Notes under the pieces: model-generated
What the model was told of the DNA's origin: nothing
The model's input: only the letters and a program-made list of their open reading frames with translations
Database searches by the model: none
Translations under genes and position numbers: made by a program
Shown: positions 1 to 4,927 of the stretch, piece by piece
Numbering within the stretch: the stretch's first letter is position 1
How the letters are laid out: the number at the start of each line of letters is the position of its first letter
Assembly: GCA_007129695.1 (NCBI GenBank)
Contig: SKVA01000235.1
Coordinates: forward strand, 1-5,146
Origin: Spirochaetaceae bacterium
GTDB taxonomy: Bacteria > Spirochaetota > Spirochaetia > DSM-27196 > SLST01
Reading direction: 5' to 3'
Length of the DNA stretch: 5,146 bases

Positions 1-99
1 CGCGTCGGGCTTCGTTACGTGCCCGTAGCCCCAGCGCTCGCGCTCGCCATCGCGGACGATCGTGCGGTAGTTCGTCGTGTACGCGCCCGGGATCACCAT
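1..99 (-). CDS. 5' end of an unrecognised minus-strand gene (33 codons visible)
   Basis: The minus strand is open from an ATG at 99 to the window edge, reading MVIPGAYTTNYRTIVRDG and then ERERWGYGHVTKPDA. Almost every codon from this ATG ends in G or C. The same frame just upstream (back to a stop at 151-153) is rich in A/T-ending codons, so coding appears to begin at or near 99. A candidate promoter with its -10 box at 109-114 would start transcription only a few bases before this ATG, which suits a leaderless or nearly leaderless start. An upstream TTG at 138 is possible but lies inside the proposed -35 box. I do not recognise the family: the visible part is polar, without a signal peptide or membrane segment. 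It is divergent from the carbohydrate operon and may share its theme, but that is only inferred from position. Confidence 0.6.
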   Translation of the reverse strand, partial: MVIPGAYTTNYRTIVRDGERERWGYGHVTKPDA

Positions 100-108
100 C
101 GCGTCCCA

Positions 109-138
109 ATTATGACATTGGATCGACCAATCGGGCAA
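109..138 (-). promoter_or_regulatory. Candidate promoter of the left-edge minus-strand gene
   Basis: Read on the minus strand, TTGCCC (133-138) and CATAAT (109-114) are separated by 18 bp. CATAAT matches five of six bases of the consensus -10, and TTGCCC matches four of six of the -35. The expected start point, about 6-7 bp past the -10, falls around 102-103, just before the ATG at 99. Confidence 0.45.
117..131. repeat. Short inverted repeat in divergent intergenic region (5-5-5)
   Basis: ATTGG (117-121) and CCAAT (127-131) are exact inverted arms around a 5-bp centre, ATCGA. The repeat lies in the spacer of the minus-strand promoter and upstream of the plus-strand promoter, a plausible operator position. 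The arms are short, so chance is a real alternative. The right half forms part of the word GATCGACCAAT, which recurs at 3984-3994. Confidence 0.3.
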
Positions 139-161
139 TTCCGCTGGTACTCACATGATGG

Positions 162-167
162 TACGAT
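162..167 (+). promoter_or_regulatory. Candidate -10 box for the Gfo/Idh-AKR operon
   Basis: TACGAT matches the TAnnnT form of a -10 element, and the same hexamer is the proposed -10 of the epimerase gene at 3981-3986. The region about 17 bp upstream (139-144, TTCCGC) is a poor -35. Transcription would start near 174-175, giving a leader of about 33 nt before the ATG at 207. Confidence 0.35.
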
Positions 168-195
168 CCGGCAAATGCTCGGGTGAGCCCGGGCC

Positions 196-202
196 GAGAG
201 GG
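196..202 (+). promoter_or_regulatory. Ribosome binding site deciding the ATG 207 start
   Basis: GAGAGGG ends 4 nt before the ATG at 207. A longer reading from GTG 183 is possible, but it would place this purine tract inside the coding region, and its eight extra residues precede the usual beginning of a Rossmann-fold dehydrogenase. ATG 207 is therefore preferred. Confidence 0.6.
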
Positions 203-206
203 TAAA

Positions 207-2213
207 ATGGACACGTTGAGATGGGGCATCATAGGCACCGGCGCGATCGCGCACGCGTTCGCGCACGGGCTCGCACAGACCGACTCGGGCGTGCTCGTCG
301 CGGTCGGGTCACGAACCGCAGACAGCGCGAACCGGTTCGCCGATGAGTTCGGGATCGAGACCCGACACGGGTCGTACGAGGCGCTTATTACCGATCCTTT
401 GGTGCGGGCGATCTACATATCCGTGCCGAACCCGATGCACGCCGAATGGGCGATCCGTGCGGCGGAAGCCGGCAAGCACGTGCTGTGCGAGAAGCCGGTC
501 GCGCTCAACCACGGTCAGGCGATGGCGATGGTTGAGGCAGCCCGGGAGAACCGTGTCCTGTTCATGGAAGCGTTCATGTACCGGTGCCACCCGCAGACGT
601 TGCGCCTCGTCGAGCTCCTTCGGGACGGCGTGATCGGTGAGGTGCGGATGGTTCGCGCGGCGTTCGGGTTCGGCGGAGGAGCGACGATCGATCCGTCGCG
701 CAGGCTCTTCTCGCCGGCGCTTGGCGGTGGCGCGATCATGGACGTCGGCTGCTACCCGGTGTCGATGGCGCGGCTGGTGGCCGGCGCCGCTACCGGGGGC
801 GACTTCGCGAACCCCGTGGAGGTCGTCGCAGCGGGCTGTCGCGGCGAAACCGATGTCGACGAGTGGGCAGCGGCGGTGCTGAAGTTCGACAGCGGTATCG
901 TCGCGCAGGTCGCGACCGCGGTCCGCGCGTCGCTCGACAACAGTCTGGAGGTCTACGGCTCTGACGGACGGATCACTGTCCCCAATCCGTGGGTCGCGAA
1001 CCGGAAGGATGCCGACATCGGCCGCGTCGTCGTCACCGTGAACGCAGAGACGACCGAACACGAGGTCCCGACCGATCGCACATCGTTTGCGTACGAAGCC
1101 GACGCATTCGCTGCGGCCGTTGCGGCCGGTAGAAACCATGTGGCGTACCCCGCGATGAGTCCTGACGATACGCTCGGCAACATCGCGGTGCTCGACCGGT
1201 GGCGCGAAGCGGTCGGTGTCGTTTTTCCCGACGAAACCGAATCAGCTGGTCGGCCTGCTCGCGGCCGACTCGCCGTGCGCAGCGACGCGAAGATGGAGTA
1301 CGCCCGGATTCCCGGGGTCGACAAGCGGGTCAGCAAGATGATCTTCGGGTGCGACAACCAGCAGACCTTCGCCCACGGCGCCGCGGTCTGGGACGACTGG
1401 ATCGAGCGCGGCGGCAACGCGTTTGACACGTCGTGGGTATACGGGCGCGGCACGCAGGAGCTACTTCTTGGGAAGTGGATCAAGGCCCGCGGCAATCGCG
1501 ATGACGTGGTGGTCACGGTAAAGGGCGCGCACACGCCAAGGTGCCTGCCCGATCTCCTAACCGAAGACTTCCACACGTCGCTCGAGCGGCTGCAGTTCGA
1601 CTTTGCCGACATCTACGTGATGCACCGCGACAATCCCGACGTGCCGATCGGCGAGTTCGTCGACGTTCTGAACGATCTGATCGGGCAGCGCCTCATCCGC
1701 GGTGCGCTCGGCGGATCGAACTGGTCGATCGAACGGTTCGAAGCGTTCAACGAGTACGCGAGCAGCCACGGGAAGCAGGGGATGGTCGTCCTGAATAACA
1801 ACCTTTCGCTCGCACGGATGGTCAAGCCGGTCTGGAACGGCTGCGTCCACGTGTCCGACGCGCGGTCACGCGCGTGGCTCGAGCGGACCGGCACTACCAA
1901 CTTTTCCTGGTCGAGCCAGGCGCGTGGCTACTTCCTGAGCGAGACCGAGCGACTCAAGCTCGGCCAGGCGAACTTCGAGTGCTGGGACGCGCCCGATAAC
2001 CGTGCCCGGCGGCAGCGTGCCGAAGAGCTCGCGGCAAAGAAGGGCTGCTCTGCGATCAACATTGCCGCCGCGTACGTACTGCGTCAGCCGTTCCCGAGTT
2101 TCGCGCTCGTCGGTCCGCGAACGATTCATGAGACGGCGACGACCATACCCGCGCTCGACGTCGATCTGACGCGCGAAGAGATCGACTGGCTCTGGGGCAA
2201 GGAGGAGTCGTGA
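207..2213 (+). CDS. Fused Gfo/Idh/MocA dehydrogenase - aldo/keto reductase (668 aa)
   Basis: A single chain carries two complete NAD(P)-dependent oxidoreductases, probably cytoplasmic. Residues 1 to about 339 are a Gfo/Idh/MocA protein. They show the nucleotide-binding GTGAIA (10-15), N75 and H78 of the NPMH stretch, the diagnostic EKP (95-97, K96), MEAFMYRCHPQ (120-130), and GGGAIMDVGCYP (173-184), which resembles the dihydrodiol/xylose dehydrogenase branch. A polar, Arg/Ala-rich linker covers about 340-362. Residues 363-668 are an aldo/keto reductase with all four tetrad residues: D407 and Y412 (FDTSWVYG), K439 (VVTVKG) and H473 (YVMHRDNP). GGSNW follows at about 507, and a C-terminal GPRTIHET region is typical of cofactor binding. 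Each half has roughly the length of a stand-alone enzyme, so this is a true fusion and not a remnant. The start is ATG 207 with GAGAGGG before it. The stop overlaps the next gene's GTG, implying translational coupling. The substrate is unknown but is likely a sugar, cyclitol or keto-sugar. Confidence 0.93.
   Translation: MDTLRWGIIGTGAIAHAFAHGLAQTDSGVLVAVGSRTADSANRFADEFGIETRHGSYEALITDPLVRAIYISVPNPMHAEWAIRAAEAGKHVLCEKPVALNHGQAMAMVEAARENRVLFMEAFMYRCHPQTLRLVELLRDGVIGEVRMVRAAFGFGGGATIDPSRRLFSPALGGGAIMDVGCYPVSMARLVAGAATGGDFANPVEVVAAGCRGETDVDEWAAAVLKFDSGIVAQVATAVRASLDNSLEVYGSDGRITVPNPWVANRKDADIGRVVVTVNAETTEHEVPTDRTSFAYEADAFAAAVAAGRNHVAYPAMSPDDTLGNIAVLDRWREAVGVVFPDETESAGRPARGRLAVRSDAKMEYARIPGVDKRVSKMIFGCDNQQTFAHGAAVWDDWIERGGNAFDTSWVYGRGTQELLLGKWIKARGNRDDVVVTVKGAHTPRCLPDLLTEDFHTSLERLQFDFADIYVMHRDNPDVPIGEFVDVLNDLIGQRLIRGALGGSNWSIERFEAFNEYASSHGKQGMVVLNNNLSLARMVKPVWNGCVHVSDARSRAWLERTGTTNFSWSSQARGYFLSETERLKLGQANFECWDAPDNRARRQRAEELAAKKGCSAINIAAAYVLRQPFPSFALVGPRTIHETATTIPALDVDLTREEIDWLWGKEES
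2199..2207 (+). promoter_or_regulatory. Strong ribosome binding site inside the end of the fusion gene
   Basis: AAGGAGGAG lies within the last codons of the fusion gene and 2 nt before the GTG at 2210. It supports GTG 2210 as the start of the isomerase-like gene and a stop-start (GTGA) overlap with the upstream stop TGA at 2211-2213. The next in-frame ATG (2225) is farther from this site. Confidence 0.75.
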
Positions 2214-3031
2214 AACTGTCGTTCATGACGCTCGGCTGTCCCGAGTGGAGCCTCCCGACGATCATCGACCGGGCCGTCGAGTATGGCTACCAAGGCGTCG
2301 ATTTTCGCGGGGTACAGGACGCGCTCGACGTCACCGTGCTGCCCGAGTTCACGACGCGCGTGGCCGAGACCCGACGTCGGTTCGACGACGCGGGACTCCG
2401 GGTCTGCACGATCAGCTCCAGTCTGCGCGTCTGCGATCCCGAACGCCGGGTCGACAATCTGGAAGAGGCCAAGCGAACTATCGGTGTCGCTGCCGGTCTT
2501 GGCGTAGAGAACGTGCGCGTCTTTGGCGGCGGCCCGGTTCCTGAGATCGGTCACGAGGCGGCCGCGAAGATCGGCGTCGACACGATGAACGCGGTGCTCG
2601 ACCTCGATGGTGCCGATTCGGTTCACTGGCTGTTCGAGACGCACGACCACTGGATTCGTAGCGGCGACTGCTCGCTGCTGCTGAGTGAGATCACCTCGCC
2701 TTCGTTCGGCGCGCTCTGGGACATCGGGCACACGTCGCGCGTAGGCGGTGAGACCCCCGAGCAGACCTTTGCGGCGTTCGGCGACCGGATCGGGTACGCG
2801 CACATCAAGGACGCGGTCCACGACCCCGATCATCCGCAGTCGATGGACGATGGATGGCGCTACGTTCCGGCGGGAACCGGATCGCTGCCTCTGGCCGCCG
2901 GGCTCGCGCTGCTGCGGCAGAGCGGCTATACGGGTTGGGTCACCTTCGAGCACGAGAAGCGCTGGCATCCCGAACTGCCCGAACCCGAAGACGCGTTCCC
3001 GCGCTTCATCGAGTGGTTCCGCTCGCTGTAG
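2210..3031 (+). CDS. Sugar phosphate isomerase/epimerase-like TIM barrel (xylose isomerase-like / AP endonuclease 2 fold)
   Basis: This 273-residue protein has the length and motif order of the AP_endonuc_2 superfamily, which includes IolE/IolI-like inositol enzymes, sugar epimerases and keto-sugar lyases. The opening MKLSFMTLGCPEWSL and the EYGYQGVDFRG stretch (about 24-34) mark the first strands. The divalent-metal site is visible: E143 in LFETHDHW, D171 and H174 in LWDIGHTS, H198 in AHIKD, and E247 in VTFEHEKRW. All expected ligands are present, so it should be active. No signal peptide or membrane segment is seen. It starts at GTG 2210, overlaps the fusion gene by 4 bp and is certainly co-transcribed, so it probably acts on the product of the dehydrogenase or reductase. 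The reaction could be isomerisation, epimerisation, dehydration or elimination; the sequence does not decide. It is convergent with the zinc-ribbon gene. Confidence 0.88.
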   Translation: MKLSFMTLGCPEWSLPTIIDRAVEYGYQGVDFRGVQDALDVTVLPEFTTRVAETRRRFDDAGLRVCTISSSLRVCDPERRVDNLEEAKRTIGVAAGLGVENVRVFGGGPVPEIGHEAAAKIGVDTMNAVLDLDGADSVHWLFETHDHWIRSGDCSLLLSEITSPSFGALWDIGHTSRVGGETPEQTFAAFGDRIGYAHIKDAVHDPDHPQSMDDGWRYVPAGTGSLPLAAGLALLRQSGYTGWVTFEHEKRWHPELPEPEDAFPRFIEWFRSL

Positions 3032-3036
3032 ACGCG

Positions 3037-3056
3037 GGCTCCGGCCGCCGAGCCGG
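3037..3056. terminator. Weak GC-rich hairpin between convergent genes
   Basis: The 28-bp gap between the isomerase-like gene and the convergent zinc-ribbon gene can form either GGCTC (3037-3041) with GAGCC (3050-3054), or CCGGC (3041-3045) with GCCGG (3052-3056). The two are mutually exclusive 5-bp stems. There is no T-run on either side, so a classical intrinsic terminator is not shown. Position between convergent stops is the main argument. Confidence 0.25.
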
Positions 3057-3059
3057 CGG

Positions 3060-3899
3060 TCAGTCGCACATCGGGCATCCACCGCCGCGCTTCACGCGAG
3101 TCCGAACCCGTTCGCGCCACGCGTGGCCACGGCGGCAGATCCACCAGACCTCGCGTCGTGAGGCCGGCGACACGTCGGCGGGTCCCAGATCGTCGTTGAA
3201 CTCTCCGTGCCACTCGCGCGCGATCGCGCGGTGGAGTGTCGCGAGCGATCGCTCCTTTGCGATTCGCCGGCCGCTGCAGTAGGGGCAGCCGGTCCCGAGC
3301 GTCGAGCGGCTGTTGATCGTCGCCTGCCACTGATGCCCTTCCGGGCAGCGCCACCACACCTTGTGCGCCGCGGCCGGGAACACCGCTTCCGGCTTGAGCG
3401 GTCGGTTCCGGGTCGGGTGCCACTGCGCGGCAAGATCGGGGCGAAGCGCCGCGAGGGTGTTGTCGTCGCCGATCTTCCGATGTGCGCAGTACGGGCAGCC
3501 CTTGCCGGAGCTCCGCTCGTGGACCGGTGCCTGCCACTCGTGCCCACGACGACACCGCCACCAGATCCGCTTCTTCGAGCCCCACGTAACGGTTCGCGCG
3601 GTCAGATCGCCGTTGCGTTCGGGATGCCACTCGCGCGCCACCTTCGGGAATCGGGCGTGGAGCGAGTTGTCCTTGCCGGCCCTCTTCCCGGCGCAGTACG
3701 GGCATCCGTTGCCGCCTAGGGTGCGGCTGTAGACCGCGGCCTCCCACTCGTGACCGTGGCGACACATCCACCAGACGCGCTCCCCCGACGCGCGCGCGAT
3801 GTCGCGTGGCGACCGCGATCCGTTCTTCTTCGGGTGCCATTCGCGCGCGATCGCGCGGTGGCGCGTCGCGAGCGACTCCGGTATTGCCCGTGCAGCCAT
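3060..3899 (-). CDS. Protein of four tandem zinc-ribbon/treble-clef (DUF4379-type) units
   Basis: The 279-residue protein is almost nothing but repeats of about 70 residues. Each unit has an L-x-x-(R/L)-H/F/P segment, WHP-x-x-N (WHG in unit 4), V/I-WW-x-C-x3-H-x-W, and CPYC (CPMC in unit 4). Likely zinc ligands are C46, H50, C66, C69; C116, H120, C135, C138; C185, H189, C205, C208; and C255, H259, C275, C278. Unit starts are near residues 10, 80, 149 and 219. This pattern matches the DUF4379/zinc-ribbon family as I know it (Pfam PF14311), whose function is not established. Some members carry nuclease-like domains, but none is seen here, and the protein ends one residue after the last CPMC. 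High Arg/Lys content would suit nucleic-acid binding, which is inference. The start is ATG 3899, with the promoter placing transcription start at or next to it. The same frame stays open upstream to 4787, but that overlaps the epimerase gene antisense and shows none of the repeat motifs. Confidence 0.85.
   Translation of the reverse strand: MAARAIPESLATRHRAIAREWHPKKNGSRSPRDIARASGERVWWMCRHGHEWEAAVYSRTLGGNGCPYCAGKRAGKDNSLHARFPKVAREWHPERNGDLTARTVTWGSKKRIWWRCRRGHEWQAPVHERSSGKGCPYCAHRKIGDDNTLAALRPDLAAQWHPTRNRPLKPEAVFPAAAHKVWWRCPEGHQWQATINSRSTLGTGCPYCSGRRIAKERSLATLHRAIAREWHGEFNDDLGPADVSPASRREVWWICRRGHAWRERVRTRVKRGGGCPMCD
3207..3248. repeat. 42-bp intragenic direct repeat, copy A (zinc-ribbon unit 4)
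   Basis: This segment matches 3834-3875 at 39 of 42 positions. It encodes, on the minus strand, the LATLHRAIAREWH stretch opening unit 4. The corresponding parts of units 2 and 3 are much more divergent. It contains the 14-bp palindrome CGCGCGATCGCGCG, which arises from the Arg-Ala-Ile-Ala-Arg codons. Confidence 0.8.
3834..3875. repeat. 42-bp intragenic direct repeat, copy B (zinc-ribbon unit 1)
   Basis: This is the partner of 3207-3248, with three mismatches and the same orientation. It encodes the LATRHRAIAREWH stretch opening unit 1. The near identity at DNA level between first and last units suggests a recent partial duplication or gene conversion within the gene. Confidence 0.8.
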
Positions 3900-3904
3900 A
3901 CCTG

Positions 3905-3933
3905 TGTGTAGCAGCTTTCGTGGGGCGTGTCGA
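3905..3933 (-). promoter_or_regulatory. Candidate promoter of the zinc-ribbon gene
   Basis: On the minus strand, TCGACA (3928-3933) and TACACA (3905-3910) are spaced by 17 bp. The -35 matches five of six consensus bases; the -10 is weaker and lacks the final T. Five bases separate the -10 from the ATG at 3899, so transcription would begin at or beside the start codon (leaderless). No convincing ribosome binding site precedes this ATG, in agreement with that reading. Confidence 0.45.
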
Positions 3934-3954
3934 GCCGACACGAGTCGTGTCGGC
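3934..3954. promoter_or_regulatory. Perfect 10-1-10 palindrome, likely operator
   Basis: GCCGACACGA (3934-3943) and TCGTGTCGGC (3945-3954) are exact inverted arms about a single G at 3944. The palindrome abuts the -35 of the zinc-ribbon promoter (3928-3933) and ends 3 bp before the -35 of the epimerase promoter (3958-3963). A third half-site, CGTGTCG at 3926-3932, pairs with CGACACG at 3936-3942. The three half-sites begin at 3926, 3936 and 3946, spaced 10 bp apart and so facing one side of the helix. It lies upstream of both predicted transcripts, so it should act as DNA and not as an RNA hairpin. The binding protein is not known. Confidence 0.65.
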
Positions 3955-3957
3955 GTC

Positions 3958-3986
3958 GTGACCAATCGGTCGATCTCCGGTACGAT
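3958..3986 (+). promoter_or_regulatory. Promoter of the epimerase-like gene (leaderless)
   Basis: GTGACC (3958-3963) and TACGAT (3981-3986) are exactly 17 bp apart. Six bases follow the -10 before the ATG at 3993, so the start point falls on or beside the A of the start codon. No ribosome binding site is present before the ATG, which supports leaderless translation. Confidence 0.55.
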
Positions 3987-3991
3987 CGACC
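3968..3991. promoter_or_regulatory. 8-8-8 inverted repeat over the epimerase -10 box
   Basis: GGTCGATC (3968-3975) and GATCGACC (3984-3991) are exact inverted arms around the 8-bp centre TCCGGTAC. The right arm overlaps the -10 box and runs to the base before the start codon. A protein bound here would block RNA polymerase. The word GATCGACCAAT at 3984-3994 also occurs at 121-131 in the left divergent region. GGTCGATC also occurs by chance inside coding sequence nearby, so confidence is moderate. Confidence 0.4.
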
Positions 3992-3992
3992 A

Positions 3993-4892
3993 ATGAACGT
4001 ACTCGTGCTTGGCGGTAGCGGATTTCTGAGCGGCGCGGTCGTCCGGCGGGCGGTAGCCGCCGGACACCGGGTCTGGGCAGTCACGCGCGGGCGCCGGCCG
4101 ATTCCCGCCGGCGCGGTCGCACTCGTCGCAGACCGTCACGACGCAGGCGCGCTTGCCGAGGCGGTCGCGCGGATCGGTGCGCCGGTCGATCTGGTTGTCG
4201 ACTGCATCGCCTACACGCCGGCCGACGCAGAGCAGGACGTCGACGTGTTCGGCCCGATGCGCGCCCGGCTCGTCCTGGTCTCCACCGATTTCGTCTACGA
4301 CCCGGCGCGCCGACGATTTCCTCAGACCGAGGACGACGCCGACTACCTGGTCGACTCGTACGGCGGCCTGAAGCGACAGGCCGAGGAGGTCCTCCTGGGC
4401 GCGGGCGTGGACGCACTGCGATGGAGCGTCGTTCGACCCGGTCACATCTACGGTCTCGGATCGCTTCTGGGCTGCCTGCCGCCGGGCGGACGCGATGCCG
4501 ATCTCATCGGCAAGGTCGAGTCGGGCAATCGTATTCCGTTGGTGGGAGGCGGACGCTTCCTGCAGCAGCCGGTCTATGTCGACGACCTCGCGCGCGTCAT
4601 CATCGACGTCGGCTCGACCGACGCGACCGTCGGCGGTATCTACAACGTCGCGGGTCCTGACACGGTCGAATCCGTCGAGTACTACCGCATCGTCGCCGCG
4701 GCGATCGGAAAGAGGCTCCTGGTCGACGAGGTTCCCGTTGCATCGTACCTGGCGGACAATCCCGACCGTGCGTCGTTTCTCTGCCATCGGTTCTACTCAC
4801 TGGAGAAGCTCGTCGCCGCCGGGGTCAAACCGCCCGACACGCCGCTTGCGACCGGGTTGCGGCTCCACGTGGAGAGCCTCCGGTCGAGCTGA
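3993..4892 (+). CDS. NAD-dependent epimerase/dehydratase-like extended SDR (299 aa)
   Basis: This is an extended short-chain dehydrogenase/reductase, probably acting on a nucleotide sugar or related carbohydrate in the cytoplasm. MNVLVLGGSGFLSG (1-14) is the Rossmann glycine motif, with S13 where a third glycine is often found, a variation also seen in GGTxFLS-type relatives. Other marks are DCIAY (70-74), the VSTDFVYD stretch (96-103), and the catalytic pair Y123-x3-K127 in DSYGGLK. RPGHIYG and the late QQPVYVDDLARVI and YNVAGPD segments are typical of the substrate-binding half. T98 or S97 supplies the usual third catalytic residue. The length fits the family. The frame is open upstream to 3927, but ATG 3993 begins exactly at the Rossmann fold and is correctly placed for the leaderless promoter. 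It diverges from the zinc-ribbon gene and is followed after 35 bp by an MFS transporter, probably in one transcript. Substrate and exact reaction cannot be read. Confidence 0.88.
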   Translation: MNVLVLGGSGFLSGAVVRRAVAAGHRVWAVTRGRRPIPAGAVALVADRHDAGALAEAVARIGAPVDLVVDCIAYTPADAEQDVDVFGPMRARLVLVSTDFVYDPARRRFPQTEDDADYLVDSYGGLKRQAEEVLLGAGVDALRWSVVRPGHIYGLGSLLGCLPPGGRDADLIGKVESGNRIPLVGGGRFLQQPVYVDDLARVIIDVGSTDATVGGIYNVAGPDTVESVEYYRIVAAAIGKRLLVDEVPVASYLADNPDRASFLCHRFYSLEKLVAAGVKPPDTPLATGLRLHVESLRSS

Positions 4893-4916
4893 GCGCGTCG
4901 GGCGCCGAACGATACT

Positions 4917-4921
4917 GGAGA
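4917..4921 (+). promoter_or_regulatory. Ribosome binding site for the MFS gene
   Basis: GGAGA lies 6 nt before the GTG at 4928, an ideal distance. It supports GTG 4928 over the later in-frame ATGs at 4961 and 4973, which would remove part of the first membrane helix. Confidence 0.6.
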
Positions 4922-4927
4922 ATCATA

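Noticed and set aside
1..186. Plus-strand open frame from the window edge to a stop at 184-186, possible end of a gene
   Set aside because: Its codons show no third-position G/C bias, whereas the minus strand over 1-99 does; the tail also overlaps both predicted promoters.
183..206. GTG 183 as start of the fusion gene
   Set aside because: It would put the GAGAGGG ribosome site inside the gene and add eight residues before the usual dehydrogenase start.
243..250. GCGATCGC octamers (also near 3220, 3245 and 3848) as HIP1-like cyanobacterial repeats
   Set aside because: Three of four copies lie in the zinc-ribbon gene, two of them in the copied 42-bp block, and they follow from Arg-Ala-Ile-Ala codons; four copies are too few to suggest a cyanobacterium.
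309..1139. Long minus-strand ORF opposite the Gfo/Idh domain
   Set aside because: Its composition is Arg/Asp/His-rich as expected from an antisense frame of a GC-rich gene, and the plus strand carries clear family motifs.
1293..1295. Internal start giving a separate aldo/keto reductase
   Set aside because: No ribosome binding site precedes this ATG and the frame is uninterrupted from the dehydrogenase, so a fusion is the simplest reading.
2126..3082. Long minus-strand ORF opposite the isomerase-like gene
   Set aside because: It is an Arg-rich shadow with no recognisable domain, while the plus strand carries a full metal site and a strong ribosome binding site.
3060..3899. CRISPR-like or tandem DNA repeat array
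   Set aside because: The repeats are about 70 codons long, diverged at DNA level and continuous in frame, so they are protein repeats.
3927..3992. Upstream start for the epimerase-like gene
   Set aside because: The extension would cross the palindrome and the promoter boxes, and the Rossmann fold begins exactly at ATG 3993.
3900..4787. Upstream extension of the zinc-ribbon frame on the minus strand (575-residue reading)
   Set aside because: It runs antisense through the epimerase gene, lacks the zinc-unit motifs, and is explained by the scarcity of stops in GC-rich DNA; the promoter and repeat pattern support ATG 3899.
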